A DNA stretch of 64,000 bases from Streptococcus sp. HPH0090 (lineage in GTDB: Bacteria; Bacillota; Bacilli; Lactobacillales; Streptococcaceae), in assembly GCF_000411475.1 (NCBI RefSeq), contig NZ_KE150466.1, forward strand, positions 68,829 to 132,828, read 5' to 3'. The position numbers and the translations under genes are program-made. A model generated the notes under the pieces. The model made no database searches. It saw nothing but the letters and a program-made list of their open reading frames with translations, and was not told where the DNA came from. Shown here in pieces: positions 8,609 through 16,867 of the stretch (position 1 is its first letter; each line of letters begins with the position of its first letter).

Positions 8609-10693
8609 ATGAAGCCTATACTTGAAACCATTGATACTCGTTTTGGAACAGCTAGTAAACATGCATTTTCACGAGGAAATACACTACCATACGCTGGAGT
8701 GCCTTTTGGGATGAATTACTTTGTTCCACAAACGAGTGATCAGGAAGGGTCTTGGTTTTTTGATCCCCATCTTCCCATATTCCAGGGTATTCGACTAACC
8801 CACCAGCCGAGTCCTTGGATTGGCGATTATTCTTGGTTGCTACTGACTCCTGTTACAGGAGAAATCAGTGGCGACACCCTCTTCCATCGTCAGTCTTCTT
8901 ATAACCTTGATCGTGCTATTTTCAATCCCCATTATCTCAAGATTTTTTCTGAACGTTACCAGATTGAAACCCAACTCACACCTACTTGCTATGGGGCTTC
9001 TATTCAACTAAGACAGATACAAGGCAAGAAGATCTCACTCTATCTGCATGTAGCTGATGATTTATCATTAGAGCAAGTAGATGAGCGTACTGTCAGCCTT
9101 GGTCAAAACGGATTAACCGAAACCAACAAAAGTCCCCTCGTCATGTTTACTGCTCTCGCATTCTCTACGGATATTCTATCTATCAATCAAGCGGGGCAAG
9201 ACTGGCGTATCGACTTGGCTGGAGCAGAAGCTCTAGTTCAACTGGCTACTTCTTTTATTTCCAAAGAACAGGCCCTCTTTAATCTGCTTAGAAAAGACTT
9301 TGAAGAAACGAAAGCAGATGCTAAAGCAAATTGGGAAGACCTTCTAGGTCGTTTTGATGTCGTGGAAACCGGCCCTGTAGACCGAACATTTTTTGATCAT
9401 TGTCTATACAGACTCTTTCTCTTCCCACAAACCTTCTATGAGGTAAATGAGCAAGGCGAGACTATTCATATAGACCTTGCTTCAGGGACAATCAAGCCTG
9501 GTCTACTCTATACCAACAATGGTTTTTGGGATACCTTCCGCACTTCATTCCCACTCTTTGCCTTAATTATTCCAGAGCACTATCGTCAGTTTCTTGAAGG
9601 TTTCCTCAATAGCTACCGTGACACTGGATACCTGCCTAAGTGGCTGGCTCCTGACGAAAGAGGAATGATGCCTGGGACTTTGATTGATGGCCTTCTTGCA
9701 GATAGTGCCTGCAAAGACATGGCACCTGAGTTTGAAGAAGAATTTCTCAAAGCCATGATTGAAACTGCTACCAAGGCAGATCCAAAAGCTATCAACGGGC
9801 GACACGGCCTAAGCCAATACCAAGAACTGGGATACCTATCCACGGACTTCCATGAAAGTGTCAGTCATACACTGGACTATGCTTACAGTGATTTTTGCAT
9901 CTCTACCTGCGCAGCAAAATTAGGTCAAGAAGAGCTTGCTCAAACCTATGCTCAATATTCTAAAAACTATCAGAATCTATTTGACTCTGAGACGGGTTAC
10001 ATGAGGGCGCGTGATGTAGATGGCAACTTCCGTCCTGACTTTTCTCCCTATAGTTGGGGTCGTGACTACGCTGAGTGTTCAGCTATTCAAGCCAGTCTCG
10101 GTGTCCTACACGATATTTCTGGACTTAGCCAACTAATGGGTGGAAAAGAAGCCTTTAGCAACTATCTTTTGAAAGCTTGTCAAAGTCTCCCACTTTTTGA
10201 AACGACGGGCTATGGATATGAAATTCATGAGATGAGCGAGATGGCAACAGCGCCATTCGGTCAACTAGCCATTTCAAACCAGCCAAGCTTCCACATCCCT
10301 TATCTTTTCCGCTACAGTAGTTATCCCCAATATACTAGTCTCTTAATCAAGACCCTCCGTCAAAAAGCCTTCCGAGCTAGCTGGGATGCTTATCCGGGCG
10401 ATGAGGATAATGGTAGTCTTTCGGCTTGGTATGTCTGGTCTGCTCTCGGACTTTACCCAACCTGCCCAGGGAAAGCAAGCTATGATCTTGGAATTCCGCT
10501 CTTTAATCACCTTCGTGTCTATCTGACAGAAAAAAATCAGTGGTTGGATGTTCGTACTCAGCAAAATTATGAACACTTCCACTTTGTACAAGACTGTCGA
10601 CTGGACGGGAAAGAAAAACAAAGCATCAGCCATCAGGAATTGCTCAATGCTAAGACTCTTGACTTTACCCTCGGATGGTTACCGAAGCATTAA
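8609..10693 (+). CDS. GH92 family alpha-mannosidase
   Basis: A 694-residue GH92 calcium-dependent exo-alpha-mannosidase, a family that trims alpha-1,2-, alpha-1,3- or other terminal mannose. Typical segments include the N-terminal GTASKHAFSRGNTLPYAGVPFGMN, the mid-protein WDTFRTSFPLF and TLDYAYSDFCI, and near the C-terminus GYPGDEDNGSLSAWYVWSALGLYP-like residues with the GDEDNG acid-base region. No signal peptide. It is divergent from the unknown membrane-protein gene and on the strand opposite to the other mannosidase genes. RBS GAAGGAA lies 8 nt before the ATG. Resembles pneumococcal SP_2145 from memory. Confidence 0.92.
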   Translation: MKPILETIDTRFGTASKHAFSRGNTLPYAGVPFGMNYFVPQTSDQEGSWFFDPHLPIFQGIRLTHQPSPWIGDYSWLLLTPVTGEISGDTLFHRQSSYNLDRAIFNPHYLKIFSERYQIETQLTPTCYGASIQLRQIQGKKISLYLHVADDLSLEQVDERTVSLGQNGLTETNKSPLVMFTALAFSTDILSINQAGQDWRIDLAGAEALVQLATSFISKEQALFNLLRKDFEETKADAKANWEDLLGRFDVVETGPVDRTFFDHCLYRLFLFPQTFYEVNEQGETIHIDLASGTIKPGLLYTNNGFWDTFRTSFPLFALIIPEHYRQFLEGFLNSYRDTGYLPKWLAPDERGMMPGTLIDGLLADSACKDMAPEFEEEFLKAMIETATKADPKAINGRHGLSQYQELGYLSTDFHESVSHTLDYAYSDFCISTCAAKLGQEELAQTYAQYSKNYQNLFDSETGYMRARDVDGNFRPDFSPYSWGRDYAECSAIQASLGVLHDISGLSQLMGGKEAFSNYLLKACQSLPLFETTGYGYEIHEMSEMATAPFGQLAISNQPSFHIPYLFRYSSYPQYTSLLIKTLRQKAFRASWDAYPGDEDNGSLSAWYVWSALGLYPTCPGKASYDLGIPLFNHLRVYLTEKNQWLDVRTQQNYEHFHFVQDCRLDGKEKQSISHQELLNAKTLDFTLGWLPKH

Positions 10694-10700
10694 TAACCTA

Positions 10701-10732
10701 ACCCCTTTGTCATGCACAAAGGGGTCTTCTTA
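10701..10732 (+). terminator. terminator of the GH92 gene
   Basis: Perfect arms ACCCCTTTGT (10701-10710) and ACAAAGGGGT (10716-10725) around a five-base loop, followed by the modest tract CTTCTTAT. Confidence 0.7.
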
Positions 10733-10743
10733 TCCATATAAAG

Positions 10744-10764
10744 TTATCCACAAACTGTGAATAA
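10744..10764. promoter_or_regulatory. DnaA-box pair (inverted, 3-bp gap)
   Basis: A perfect TTATCCACA (10744-10752) faces TGTGAATAA (10756-10764, the TTATTCACA variant) with three bases between. A degenerate TTATCCATA lies just upstream at 10730-10738. Confidence 0.7.
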
Positions 10765-10853
10765 CCTTCAACCTTTTTTTTGGAAAAGATTTTCAAATTT
10801 TTCCAAAAAATCTTTCCAATCCAAGTTCATAGGATGTACAAGAGAATAAAGCC

Positions 10854-10881
10854 TATAAACCTTGTCCTAACAAGGTTTATA
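10854..10881. repeat. perfect 11-bp inverted repeat inside the DnaA-box region
   Basis: TATAAACCTTG and CAAGGTTTATA flank a six-base loop (10865-10870). No clean T-run follows on either strand, so it is not an ordinary terminator. It lies between the two DnaA-box pairs. Confidence 0.6.
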
Positions 10882-10969
10882 AAAGATTGATTTGTTTCCT
10901 ATTCTATAAATTTCGTCTCTCTTTTTCCTATTAAAATTACTAAGAGACAGTTGTTGTTGATACCTTTAG

Positions 10970-10990
10970 TTATCCACAGGTTGTGGATAA
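10970..10990. promoter_or_regulatory. DnaA-box pair (perfect palindrome, 3-bp gap)
   Basis: TTATCCACA (10970-10978) and TGTGGATAA (10982-10990) are both consensus boxes in inverted orientation with three bases between, the same arrangement as the central pair at oriC (51519-51539). Confidence 0.75.
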
Positions 10991-11067
10991 TCCTTTTCTA
11001 AACCAACAAGCCCTATTCCCTATCTGTTAGCTATCTTTTACTTTTTTTATAGTAATTTCCAAATTTT

Positions 11068-11098
11068 GTTAGGCGCTTTCAAAAAATCATGATATACT
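11068..11098 (+). promoter_or_regulatory. permease promoter with a weak cre-like site
   Basis: Extended -10 element TGATATACT at 11090-11098, 25 nt before the start codon. Immediately upstream, 11068-11081 on the minus strand reads as an imperfect catabolite-response element (TGAAAGCGCC then TAAC; three departures from consensus). The cre reading is weak. Confidence 0.45.
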
Positions 11099-11122
11099 AA
11101 AATTATCAGAAAAGGAGACATT

Positions 11123-12571
11123 ATGAAAAAAGATCAACACCAACTTAATTGGCTGATGGTTTCTCTGATTGCTTTCAACATGGTTTGGGGGCTAGGAAAC
11201 GTCGTCAACAACTATTCTCAACAGGGAATTTCAGTCGTCGTATCTTGGGTTTTAATCCTCGCACTCTACTTTATCCCTTATTCTCTCATCGTTGGGCAAC
11301 TAGGTTCTACCTTTAAGGAGAGCGGAAGCGGTGTTAGTGACTGGGTTGAAAAAACATCAACCAAACGTCTCGCCTACTTTGCTGCTTGGACTTACTGGGT
11401 TGTTCACATTCCTTACCTCGCACAAAAACCACAAGGGATCCTTATTCCGCTTGGATGGGCCTTGCAAGGTAACGGACAATTTCTAAAACAAATTGACATC
11501 CACTGGATTGTTATTCTCTGCTTACTAATTTTTGGACTTTTCCTCTACCTTTCTACAAAAGGATTGGCAACTCTAAAAGTCATTGGTAGCTTGGCAGGAA
11601 GTGCTATGTTGGTTATGTCTCTACTCTTCGTGCTTTTGGCTGTCGGTCTGCCTTTCATTAAACCAGACATCCAGTTTGCGACACCACACATGGATCAACT
11701 AAGCACCTACATTCCAAACTTTGATTTTTCTTATTTTACAACAATCTCACTACTAGTCTTTGCAGTTGGTGGTTGTGAAAAAATTTCCCCATATGTCAAT
11801 CAAACCCGCAACCCTGCAAAAGAATTTCCAAAAGGTATGATTGTAATGGCCATCATGGTCGGTCTCTCTGCTATCCTCGGATCAGTTGCAATGGGAATGC
11901 TATTTGATGGCAATAATATCCCTGAAGACCTCATGCGTAATGGTGCTTATCAAGCCTTCCAAATGTTAGGAAATTCTTGGGGAGTTGGAAACCTCTTTGT
12001 CGTGATCTACGCTCTTACAAATATGGTCGGACAAATCGCGGCGCTTGCTTTCTCTATTGACGCACCATTACAAATCCTTCTCAATAACGCTGATGAAAAC
12101 TACATCCCAAGCTGGCTTCGAAAACGTACTGAAAAAGGTGTCCTCATTAACGGCTACCTCCTTACAGGCGTCCTCGTTAGTCTCATCATCATCCTTCCAA
12201 TTTTTGGTATTCAGGAAATTGACGGACTTGTAAAATGGATGACCAACCTCAATTCTATCGTGATGCCGATGCGTTACCTCTGGGTATTCCTTGCCTATAT
12301 GATGCTCAATCGCGCTTGGAAGACATACAAAAATGCCGAATACAAGTTTGTGAACAATCCTAAACTTGGCTTTGTTATCGGTACTTGGTGCTTCCTCTTC
12401 ACAGCCTTTGCTTGTATCCTTGGTATGGTTCCAAAAATTAACTACGCTGAGAATCCAACGGCTTGGCAATTCTCTCTTCTTACAAACATCTTGACTCCAA
12501 TTATTCTGATTGGATTAGGTGTGATTCTACCAGTACTTGCCAAAAAAGAACAAAAGAAACAAATCAAATAA
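11123..12571 (+). CDS. APC superfamily amino-acid permease
   Basis: A 482-residue integral membrane protein with about 12 hydrophobic helices and an N-terminal helix holding MVWGLGNVVNNYSQQG, in the place of the substrate-binding glycine-rich segment of APC amino-acid/polyamine/organocation transporters. Length fits GadC- or YjeM-like antiporters and permeases. The substrate cannot be told from sequence. RBS AAAAGGAGA is well placed. It is alone between its own promoter and a shared terminator, on the lagging strand relative to oriC. Confidence 0.85.
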   Translation: MKKDQHQLNWLMVSLIAFNMVWGLGNVVNNYSQQGISVVVSWVLILALYFIPYSLIVGQLGSTFKESGSGVSDWVEKTSTKRLAYFAAWTYWVVHIPYLAQKPQGILIPLGWALQGNGQFLKQIDIHWIVILCLLIFGLFLYLSTKGLATLKVIGSLAGSAMLVMSLLFVLLAVGLPFIKPDIQFATPHMDQLSTYIPNFDFSYFTTISLLVFAVGGCEKISPYVNQTRNPAKEFPKGMIVMAIMVGLSAILGSVAMGMLFDGNNIPEDLMRNGAYQAFQMLGNSWGVGNLFVVIYALTNMVGQIAALAFSIDAPLQILLNNADENYIPSWLRKRTEKGVLINGYLLTGVLVSLIIILPIFGIQEIDGLVKWMTNLNSIVMPMRYLWVFLAYMMLNRAWKTYKNAEYKFVNNPKLGFVIGTWCFLFTAFACILGMVPKINYAENPTAWQFSLLTNILTPIILIGLGVILPVLAKKEQKKQIK

Positions 12572-12627
12572 TGCTACTACTAGCTAGATAAAATTGATTT
12601 TATCTTTGCTTGAAAGAATTTTCTCAG

Positions 12628-12670
12628 CAAAAATCCCCTTTGAACAGTAACGTTCAAGGGGATTTTTTTG
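12628..12670. terminator. shared terminator of permease and polA
   Basis: AAAATCCCC...GAAC and GTTC...GGGGATTTT arms (about 12630-12646 and 12651-12667, one bulge) with T-run on the plus strand and A-run on the other side, between convergent genes. Confidence 0.75.
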
Positions 12671-12686
12671 TCTACTAATGTATTTT

Positions 12687-15320
12687 TTACTTAGCTTCAT
12701 ACCAAGTCACGCCTTCATTCTCATCAGCAATCAATGGAACACTCAGTTGAATTGCTTCTTCCATGGTTTGTTTGACGAGTTTTTTGATAGCAGCTAATTC
12801 TGACTTAGGCACTTCAAGAACAATTTCATCGTGCACTTGTAACAGCATCTTGGTCTGATAACCACCTGCAACCAAGGCTTTATCCAGCTGAATCATAGCA
12901 ATTTTGAGAATATCTGCAGCCGATCCTTGGATAGGTGAATTGATCGCTGTACGTTCTGCAAAACCACGAATGTTAAAGTTGCGCGAATTAATATCTGGTA
13001 ACTCACGACGACGTTTGAAGAGAGTCTCCACATAACCCTTATCACGCGCCTCACGAACCACTTCATCCATGTAGTTTTTAATACCTGGGAAGCGTTCAAA
13101 GTAGGTATCGATGTAAGCCTTCGCTTCTTTACGGCTGATACCTAGATTATTCGATAAACCAAAGTCTGAAATTCCGTAGACCACTCCGAAGTTTACAGCC
13201 TTGGCATTGCGACGGTCGTTTGGAGTTACATCCTCAGGACGTTCAATTCCAAAGACCCGCATAGCTGTTGAGGTATGGATATCCGCTCCTTCTTGGAAGG
13301 CCTTGATTAAGTGTTCATCCTTAGAGATATGCGCCAAAACTCGTAGTTCAATCTGTGAGTAGTCAGAGCTGAGAAGTACGCTATCTTCCCACTCTGGCAC
13401 AAAAGCCTTTCGGATAAGGCGCCCCTGCTCCAACCGAACAGGAATATTTTGCAAGTTTGGATCCACACTAGACAGACGACCTGTCTGAGTCAAATCTTGC
13501 ACATAGCGCGTGTGAATCTTGCCATCCGCTAAAATCCAGTCCTGTAAGCCAATCACATAAGTGGATTGAATCTTAGCAATCTGACGGTAATCGAGAATTT
13601 TCTTGACGATTGGTGCAATAGGAGCTAGGCGCTCCAAGACATCTACTGCTGTCGAGTAACCTGTCTTGGTTTTCTTGGTGTATTCGAGTGGGAGCCCTAA
13701 CTTTTCGAAAAGCAATTCCCCCAGCTGTTTCGGTGAGTTGATATTAAACTCTTCACCAGCCAGCTCATAAATCTCTTGCGTCAACTTTTCGATGACCCGC
13801 TCATTTTCCGCTTGCATCTCCATTAAGGTTTCTTTTTTAACCTTAATCCCAGCGATTTCCATCTTAGCAAGGACAAAGGCTAGAGGTTGCTCCATGTCAT
13901 AAAGAAGGTCCAATTGTCCGTTTTCGCTTAATTTTTCAAGTAAGACAGGCTCCGTCTCAACCAATACAGCAACCTTACGAGCCAAGTGTTCCAAGAATTT
14001 CTCTCGCTCTGGGATAGCTTTTTTGACACCTTTACCGTAGAAGGTTTCATCATCGACCAGGTAAGTTTGGCCATAGAGACTAGCAATGGTTGAAATTTCA
14101 TTATTCTCGACTGTTGATAGGAGATATTTTGCTAGGCGGCTGTCAAAAGCAGGAGCCTGCAAATTCAAACCAAAGCGATTTAAGAGAACTTTTACTTTCT
14201 TAAAGTCATACACTTTCAGAGGTGTTTTTTCTAGAAAATCCTTTAGAATCGGATCCTGCAGAAGTTCTAACTTATCTGTAGCGTAGAGTTTGTCTCCACA
14301 AGACCAAGCAAAGCCAATCAAGTCATCAGTATGGTAATTTTCACCAAAAAGTTCAAAGTGGAAGATAGAGTCGGCACTCAGCATATCTTGACTCACTTTA
14401 TCCACCATAGTGAAATTCAAAGTCTCAGCTTGGTTAGTCTGAGAAGCATTCAAGGCTTGCTTGAGCTGTTTAAAGCCCATCTCATCGTAGAATTTCCCAA
14501 GATTTTCCACATTTGGTCCACTATAGACCAAATCATCTAGACCTATCTCGATTGGCGCTTTCGTGTCGATGGTCGCTAGTGTTTTAGACAGAAAGGCTTG
14601 ATCCTTGTCATTGACAAGATTTTCCTTCATCTTGGAAGCCTTCATACCATCAATATTTTCATAAATACCTTCAAGAGACCCATGTTCTAACAAGAGCTTA
14701 ATACCAGTCTTTTCACCAATCTTAGTTACACCAGGGATATTATCTGACTTATCCCCCATGAGAGCCTTAAGATCAATAAATTGAGCTGGTGTGATTCCCA
14801 TCTTTTCCATGAGGTATTCTGGAGTAAAGGCCTCAAACTCAGCCACACCTTTTTTGGAAATCTCAACCACGGTATGCTCATCTGTCAACTGGATCAAGTC
14901 CTTGTCTCCACTGACTATAGTTACATCAAAAGATTCCTTTTCAGCCAAGCGTCCCAGGGTACCAATGATATCATCAGCCTCATACTGGGCTAATTCATAG
15001 TGGCGAATCCCAAGATGATCTAGCAACTCACGAATGAAGGGAAATTGCTCACGAAACTCATCCGGAGTCTTGGCACGACCACCCTTATAATCAGCATACA
15101 TCTCTGTACGGAAAGTCGTTTTCCCCGCATCAAAAGCAACCAAAATATGACTCGGTTGGACACGCTCCAGTAGGTGATTTAGCATCAGATGAAATCCGTA
15201 GATTGCATTGGTATGTAGTCCATTGTCATTTTTAAAACGATCCAGTTGCTGGTAAAGTGCAAAAAATGCTCGAAAAGCAACTGAAGAACCGTCAATTAAT
15301 AATAATTTTTTCTTGTCCAT
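12687..15320 (-). CDS. polA: DNA polymerase I
   Basis: An 877-residue PolA, the usual streptococcal length. Domains in order: 5' nuclease (about 1-290, with FDAGKTTFRTEMY and the metal-binding IVSGDKDLIQLTD), a degenerate 3'-5' exonuclease-like domain (about 310-480), and the family A polymerase with DYSQIELRVLAH and QVHDEIVLEVP. The exonuclease region lacks the canonical DxE motif (it reads FHFELFGEN), so proofreading is probably absent, as in other Gram-positive PolA proteins. The ATG at 15320 is chosen because it gives the conserved start MDKKKLLLIDGSS. The Shine-Dalgarno sequence is poor and a TATAAT lies only about 9 nt upstream. It starts 64 nt after cbpD without a visible terminator between. 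Confidence 0.97.
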   Translation of the reverse strand: MDKKKLLLIDGSSVAFRAFFALYQQLDRFKNDNGLHTNAIYGFHLMLNHLLERVQPSHILVAFDAGKTTFRTEMYADYKGGRAKTPDEFREQFPFIRELLDHLGIRHYELAQYEADDIIGTLGRLAEKESFDVTIVSGDKDLIQLTDEHTVVEISKKGVAEFEAFTPEYLMEKMGITPAQFIDLKALMGDKSDNIPGVTKIGEKTGIKLLLEHGSLEGIYENIDGMKASKMKENLVNDKDQAFLSKTLATIDTKAPIEIGLDDLVYSGPNVENLGKFYDEMGFKQLKQALNASQTNQAETLNFTMVDKVSQDMLSADSIFHFELFGENYHTDDLIGFAWSCGDKLYATDKLELLQDPILKDFLEKTPLKVYDFKKVKVLLNRFGLNLQAPAFDSRLAKYLLSTVENNEISTIASLYGQTYLVDDETFYGKGVKKAIPEREKFLEHLARKVAVLVETEPVLLEKLSENGQLDLLYDMEQPLAFVLAKMEIAGIKVKKETLMEMQAENERVIEKLTQEIYELAGEEFNINSPKQLGELLFEKLGLPLEYTKKTKTGYSTAVDVLERLAPIAPIVKKILDYRQIAKIQSTYVIGLQDWILADGKIHTRYVQDLTQTGRLSSVDPNLQNIPVRLEQGRLIRKAFVPEWEDSVLLSSDYSQIELRVLAHISKDEHLIKAFQEGADIHTSTAMRVFGIERPEDVTPNDRRNAKAVNFGVVYGISDFGLSNNLGISRKEAKAYIDTYFERFPGIKNYMDEVVREARDKGYVETLFKRRRELPDINSRNFNIRGFAERTAINSPIQGSAADILKIAMIQLDKALVAGGYQTKMLLQVHDEIVLEVPKSELAAIKKLVKQTMEEAIQLSVPLIADENEGVTWYEAK

Positions 15321-15384
15321 ACACTCATTATAAAGGAAAGCAGGGAAAAATACCATTAGGAAGAGCCCGAATGCTGAATAACAC

Positions 15385-16506
15385 TTATGATGCTGGATTT
15401 TCTACTCGCGCACCATTACTGTCAACTTGGAACCCATCGATAGTCGTGTCTACCGCCAATTCTCCTGATGCGTTTACGTAATAATATTTCCCTGAAACCT
15501 GGAACCACTGACTAGCCTTCATAGCACCTGAGCTTTCGAGGTAATACCAAATGCCCTTATCCTTTAACCATCCCGTCTGCATTTCTCCAGATGATTTCAA
15601 GTAGTACCACTTAGATCCGTCTTTTAGCCATCCTGTTCTCATGGCACCACTTGTTTGGAAATAGTACCAACTTCCGTCTATCTTTTTCCAACCAAGAGCT
15701 ACTTTCCCACTTTCATAGTGGTACCAAGTTGTTCCCTGTTTTTCCCATCCATTCTTTGAACTTGCTGTTTTAGCTAGCTGGACATATCTGCGATTCCCAG
15801 TTCGGGATAGATAACTAATCCATTTGTAGCCATCCTTCTCAAGCGTTTGATCGTAATGAACACTTTCTCCAGGGTAGTAATAATCCACAATTTCAGCTGC
15901 TTGTGATGGCTGGTTCATAATGGCAGCTTTTTCTGTAAAAACATGAGTTCCACTAGATACTAAAGTTGACTGATGATTCCCTGTGCTAGCCTGTCCGACA
16001 TCTTTAAAATGAATGAAACCAGACATAGAGCTTGCCTTCACAATTCGACGATTGTACTTCTCTCTAACGCCATAATTGTACTCCTCAATTTCAATCATAT
16101 CACCAAAAACATTAGAAACCCATGCAACGTGGCCATAGTCTCCGCTTCCATCCCAGGCAATCGAACCAATTGTTGGAGTCTTGTCCACACGATAACCTTC
16201 TCGTTTAGCACGATAACCCCAATCCTTAGCATTCCCGTACGCAGCTGGCAACTCAAAACCATTTACACTACTGAGTCGGAAGGCAGCAAATGAAGTACAC
16301 TGTCTAGAGTATAGACGCCATTTATCAATTTCCTGATTTCCATTTTTATAATAATAGGGATAATCGTCTCCACGCGCCAGTGAGCCACTATTTACCTGAT
16401 TAGCATGAACAGCTCCTCCACCAAACAAAAAAGCACCCGCTAGCAATAGTGAAGCTGTTCCCACCGTCGTTTTCTTTAGAAAAGTTCCCTTTTTACTATC
16501 TGTCAT
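15385..16506 (-). CDS. cbpD: CbpD-type choline-binding murein hydrolase (competence fratricin)
   Basis: A 373-residue secreted protein: signal peptide (1-35, ending VHA), CHAP amidase/endopeptidase domain (about 45-165) with catalytic Cys70 (SRQC) and His126 (YGHVAWV), a single SH3b domain (about 180-245), and about five choline-binding repeats of the GWxKxxxxWYYxxxxGxM type to the C-terminus. In competent pneumococci CbpD lyses non-competent siblings. Pneumococcal CbpD has, as recalled, two SH3b domains and 448 residues, so this is a shorter form. RBS GAAGGAGA is strong. A ComX-like box lies 48 nt upstream. polA follows directly. Confidence 0.9.
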   Translation of the reverse strand: MTDSKKGTFLKKTTVGTASLLLAGAFLFGGGAVHANQVNSGSLARGDDYPYYYKNGNQEIDKWRLYSRQCTSFAAFRLSSVNGFELPAAYGNAKDWGYRAKREGYRVDKTPTIGSIAWDGSGDYGHVAWVSNVFGDMIEIEEYNYGVREKYNRRIVKASSMSGFIHFKDVGQASTGNHQSTLVSSGTHVFTEKAAIMNQPSQAAEIVDYYYPGESVHYDQTLEKDGYKWISYLSRTGNRRYVQLAKTASSKNGWEKQGTTWYHYESGKVALGWKKIDGSWYYFQTSGAMRTGWLKDGSKWYYLKSSGEMQTGWLKDKGIWYYLESSGAMKASQWFQVSGKYYYVNASGELAVDTTIDGFQVDSNGARVENPAS

Positions 16507-16554
16507 TCATTCTCCTTCGAATAGATAAATTTTTGAGGTTGACCTCACTTATAT

Positions 16555-16562
16555 CATTCGAA
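16555..16562 (-). promoter_or_regulatory. imperfect ComX (cin) box for cbpD
   Basis: Minus strand TTCGAATG matches 6 of 8 bases of TACGAATA and is preceded by a T-rich tract as is usual for cin boxes. The T-tract is also the tail of the veg terminator. Position, 48 nt before the start codon, is suitable. Confidence 0.5.
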
Positions 16563-16565
16563 AGA

Positions 16566-16595
16566 AAAAGAAAAAAGTGAGAATACTCTCACTTT
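16566..16595 (-). terminator. terminator of the gdpP-rplI-dnaB-veg unit
   Basis: Arms AAAGTGAGA (16574-16582) and TCTCACTTT (16587-16595), four-base loop, T-rich tail on the minus strand. Lies just past the veg stop. Confidence 0.85.
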
Positions 16596-16600
16596 CAACC

Positions 16601-16867
16601 TTAATCCAAATAGTGAATCAAATTCTTTTCTGTTAAAATATCTGAATACGTGAAGGATTCAACATAAACATTGGCTTGTTTGTCTCCTTCAACATTTCCA
16701 AATTCAACGATAAAGAGTGATGGATAAACTTCAATGAGTCTTCCTAAGCGATTCTTTTGGCGTTTACGACCATTTTCTAAGGTCATTTCCACTACTTGTC
16801 CTTCATGCGTCTTGATTTCTTCCTTGATTTTTTTCATCTTGGCTACATCTGTAAATGCATCTGTCAT
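16601..16867 (-). CDS. veg: Veg family protein
   Basis: An 88-residue small basic-acidic protein of the Veg/DUF1021 family, a beta-barrel-like fold with the conserved core GQVVEMTLENGRKR and RLIEVYPSLFIVEF. In Bacillus Veg is highly expressed and linked to biofilm or spore outgrowth; its biochemical role is not settled. The ATG overlaps the stop region of dnaB, so the two are translationally linked, and a strong terminator follows. Confidence 0.88.
   Translation of the reverse strand: MTDAFTDVAKMKKIKEEIKTHEGQVVEMTLENGRKRQKNRLGRLIEVYPSLFIVEFGNVEGDKQANVYVESFTYSDILTEKNLIHYLD

Larger units (their letters stand above)
10694..11122. other. 429-bp gene-free region holding DnaA-box pairs and hairpins
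   Basis: Contains the GH92 terminator, then one degenerate and four good DnaA-box matches (10730-10990), an AT-rich tract with repeated AAAGATTTT-like words (10780-10820), a perfect 11-bp hairpin (10854-10881) and finally the permease promoter. No ORF or RNA gene was recognised. Its box architecture copies that of oriC about 40.5 kb away. Confidence 0.7.
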
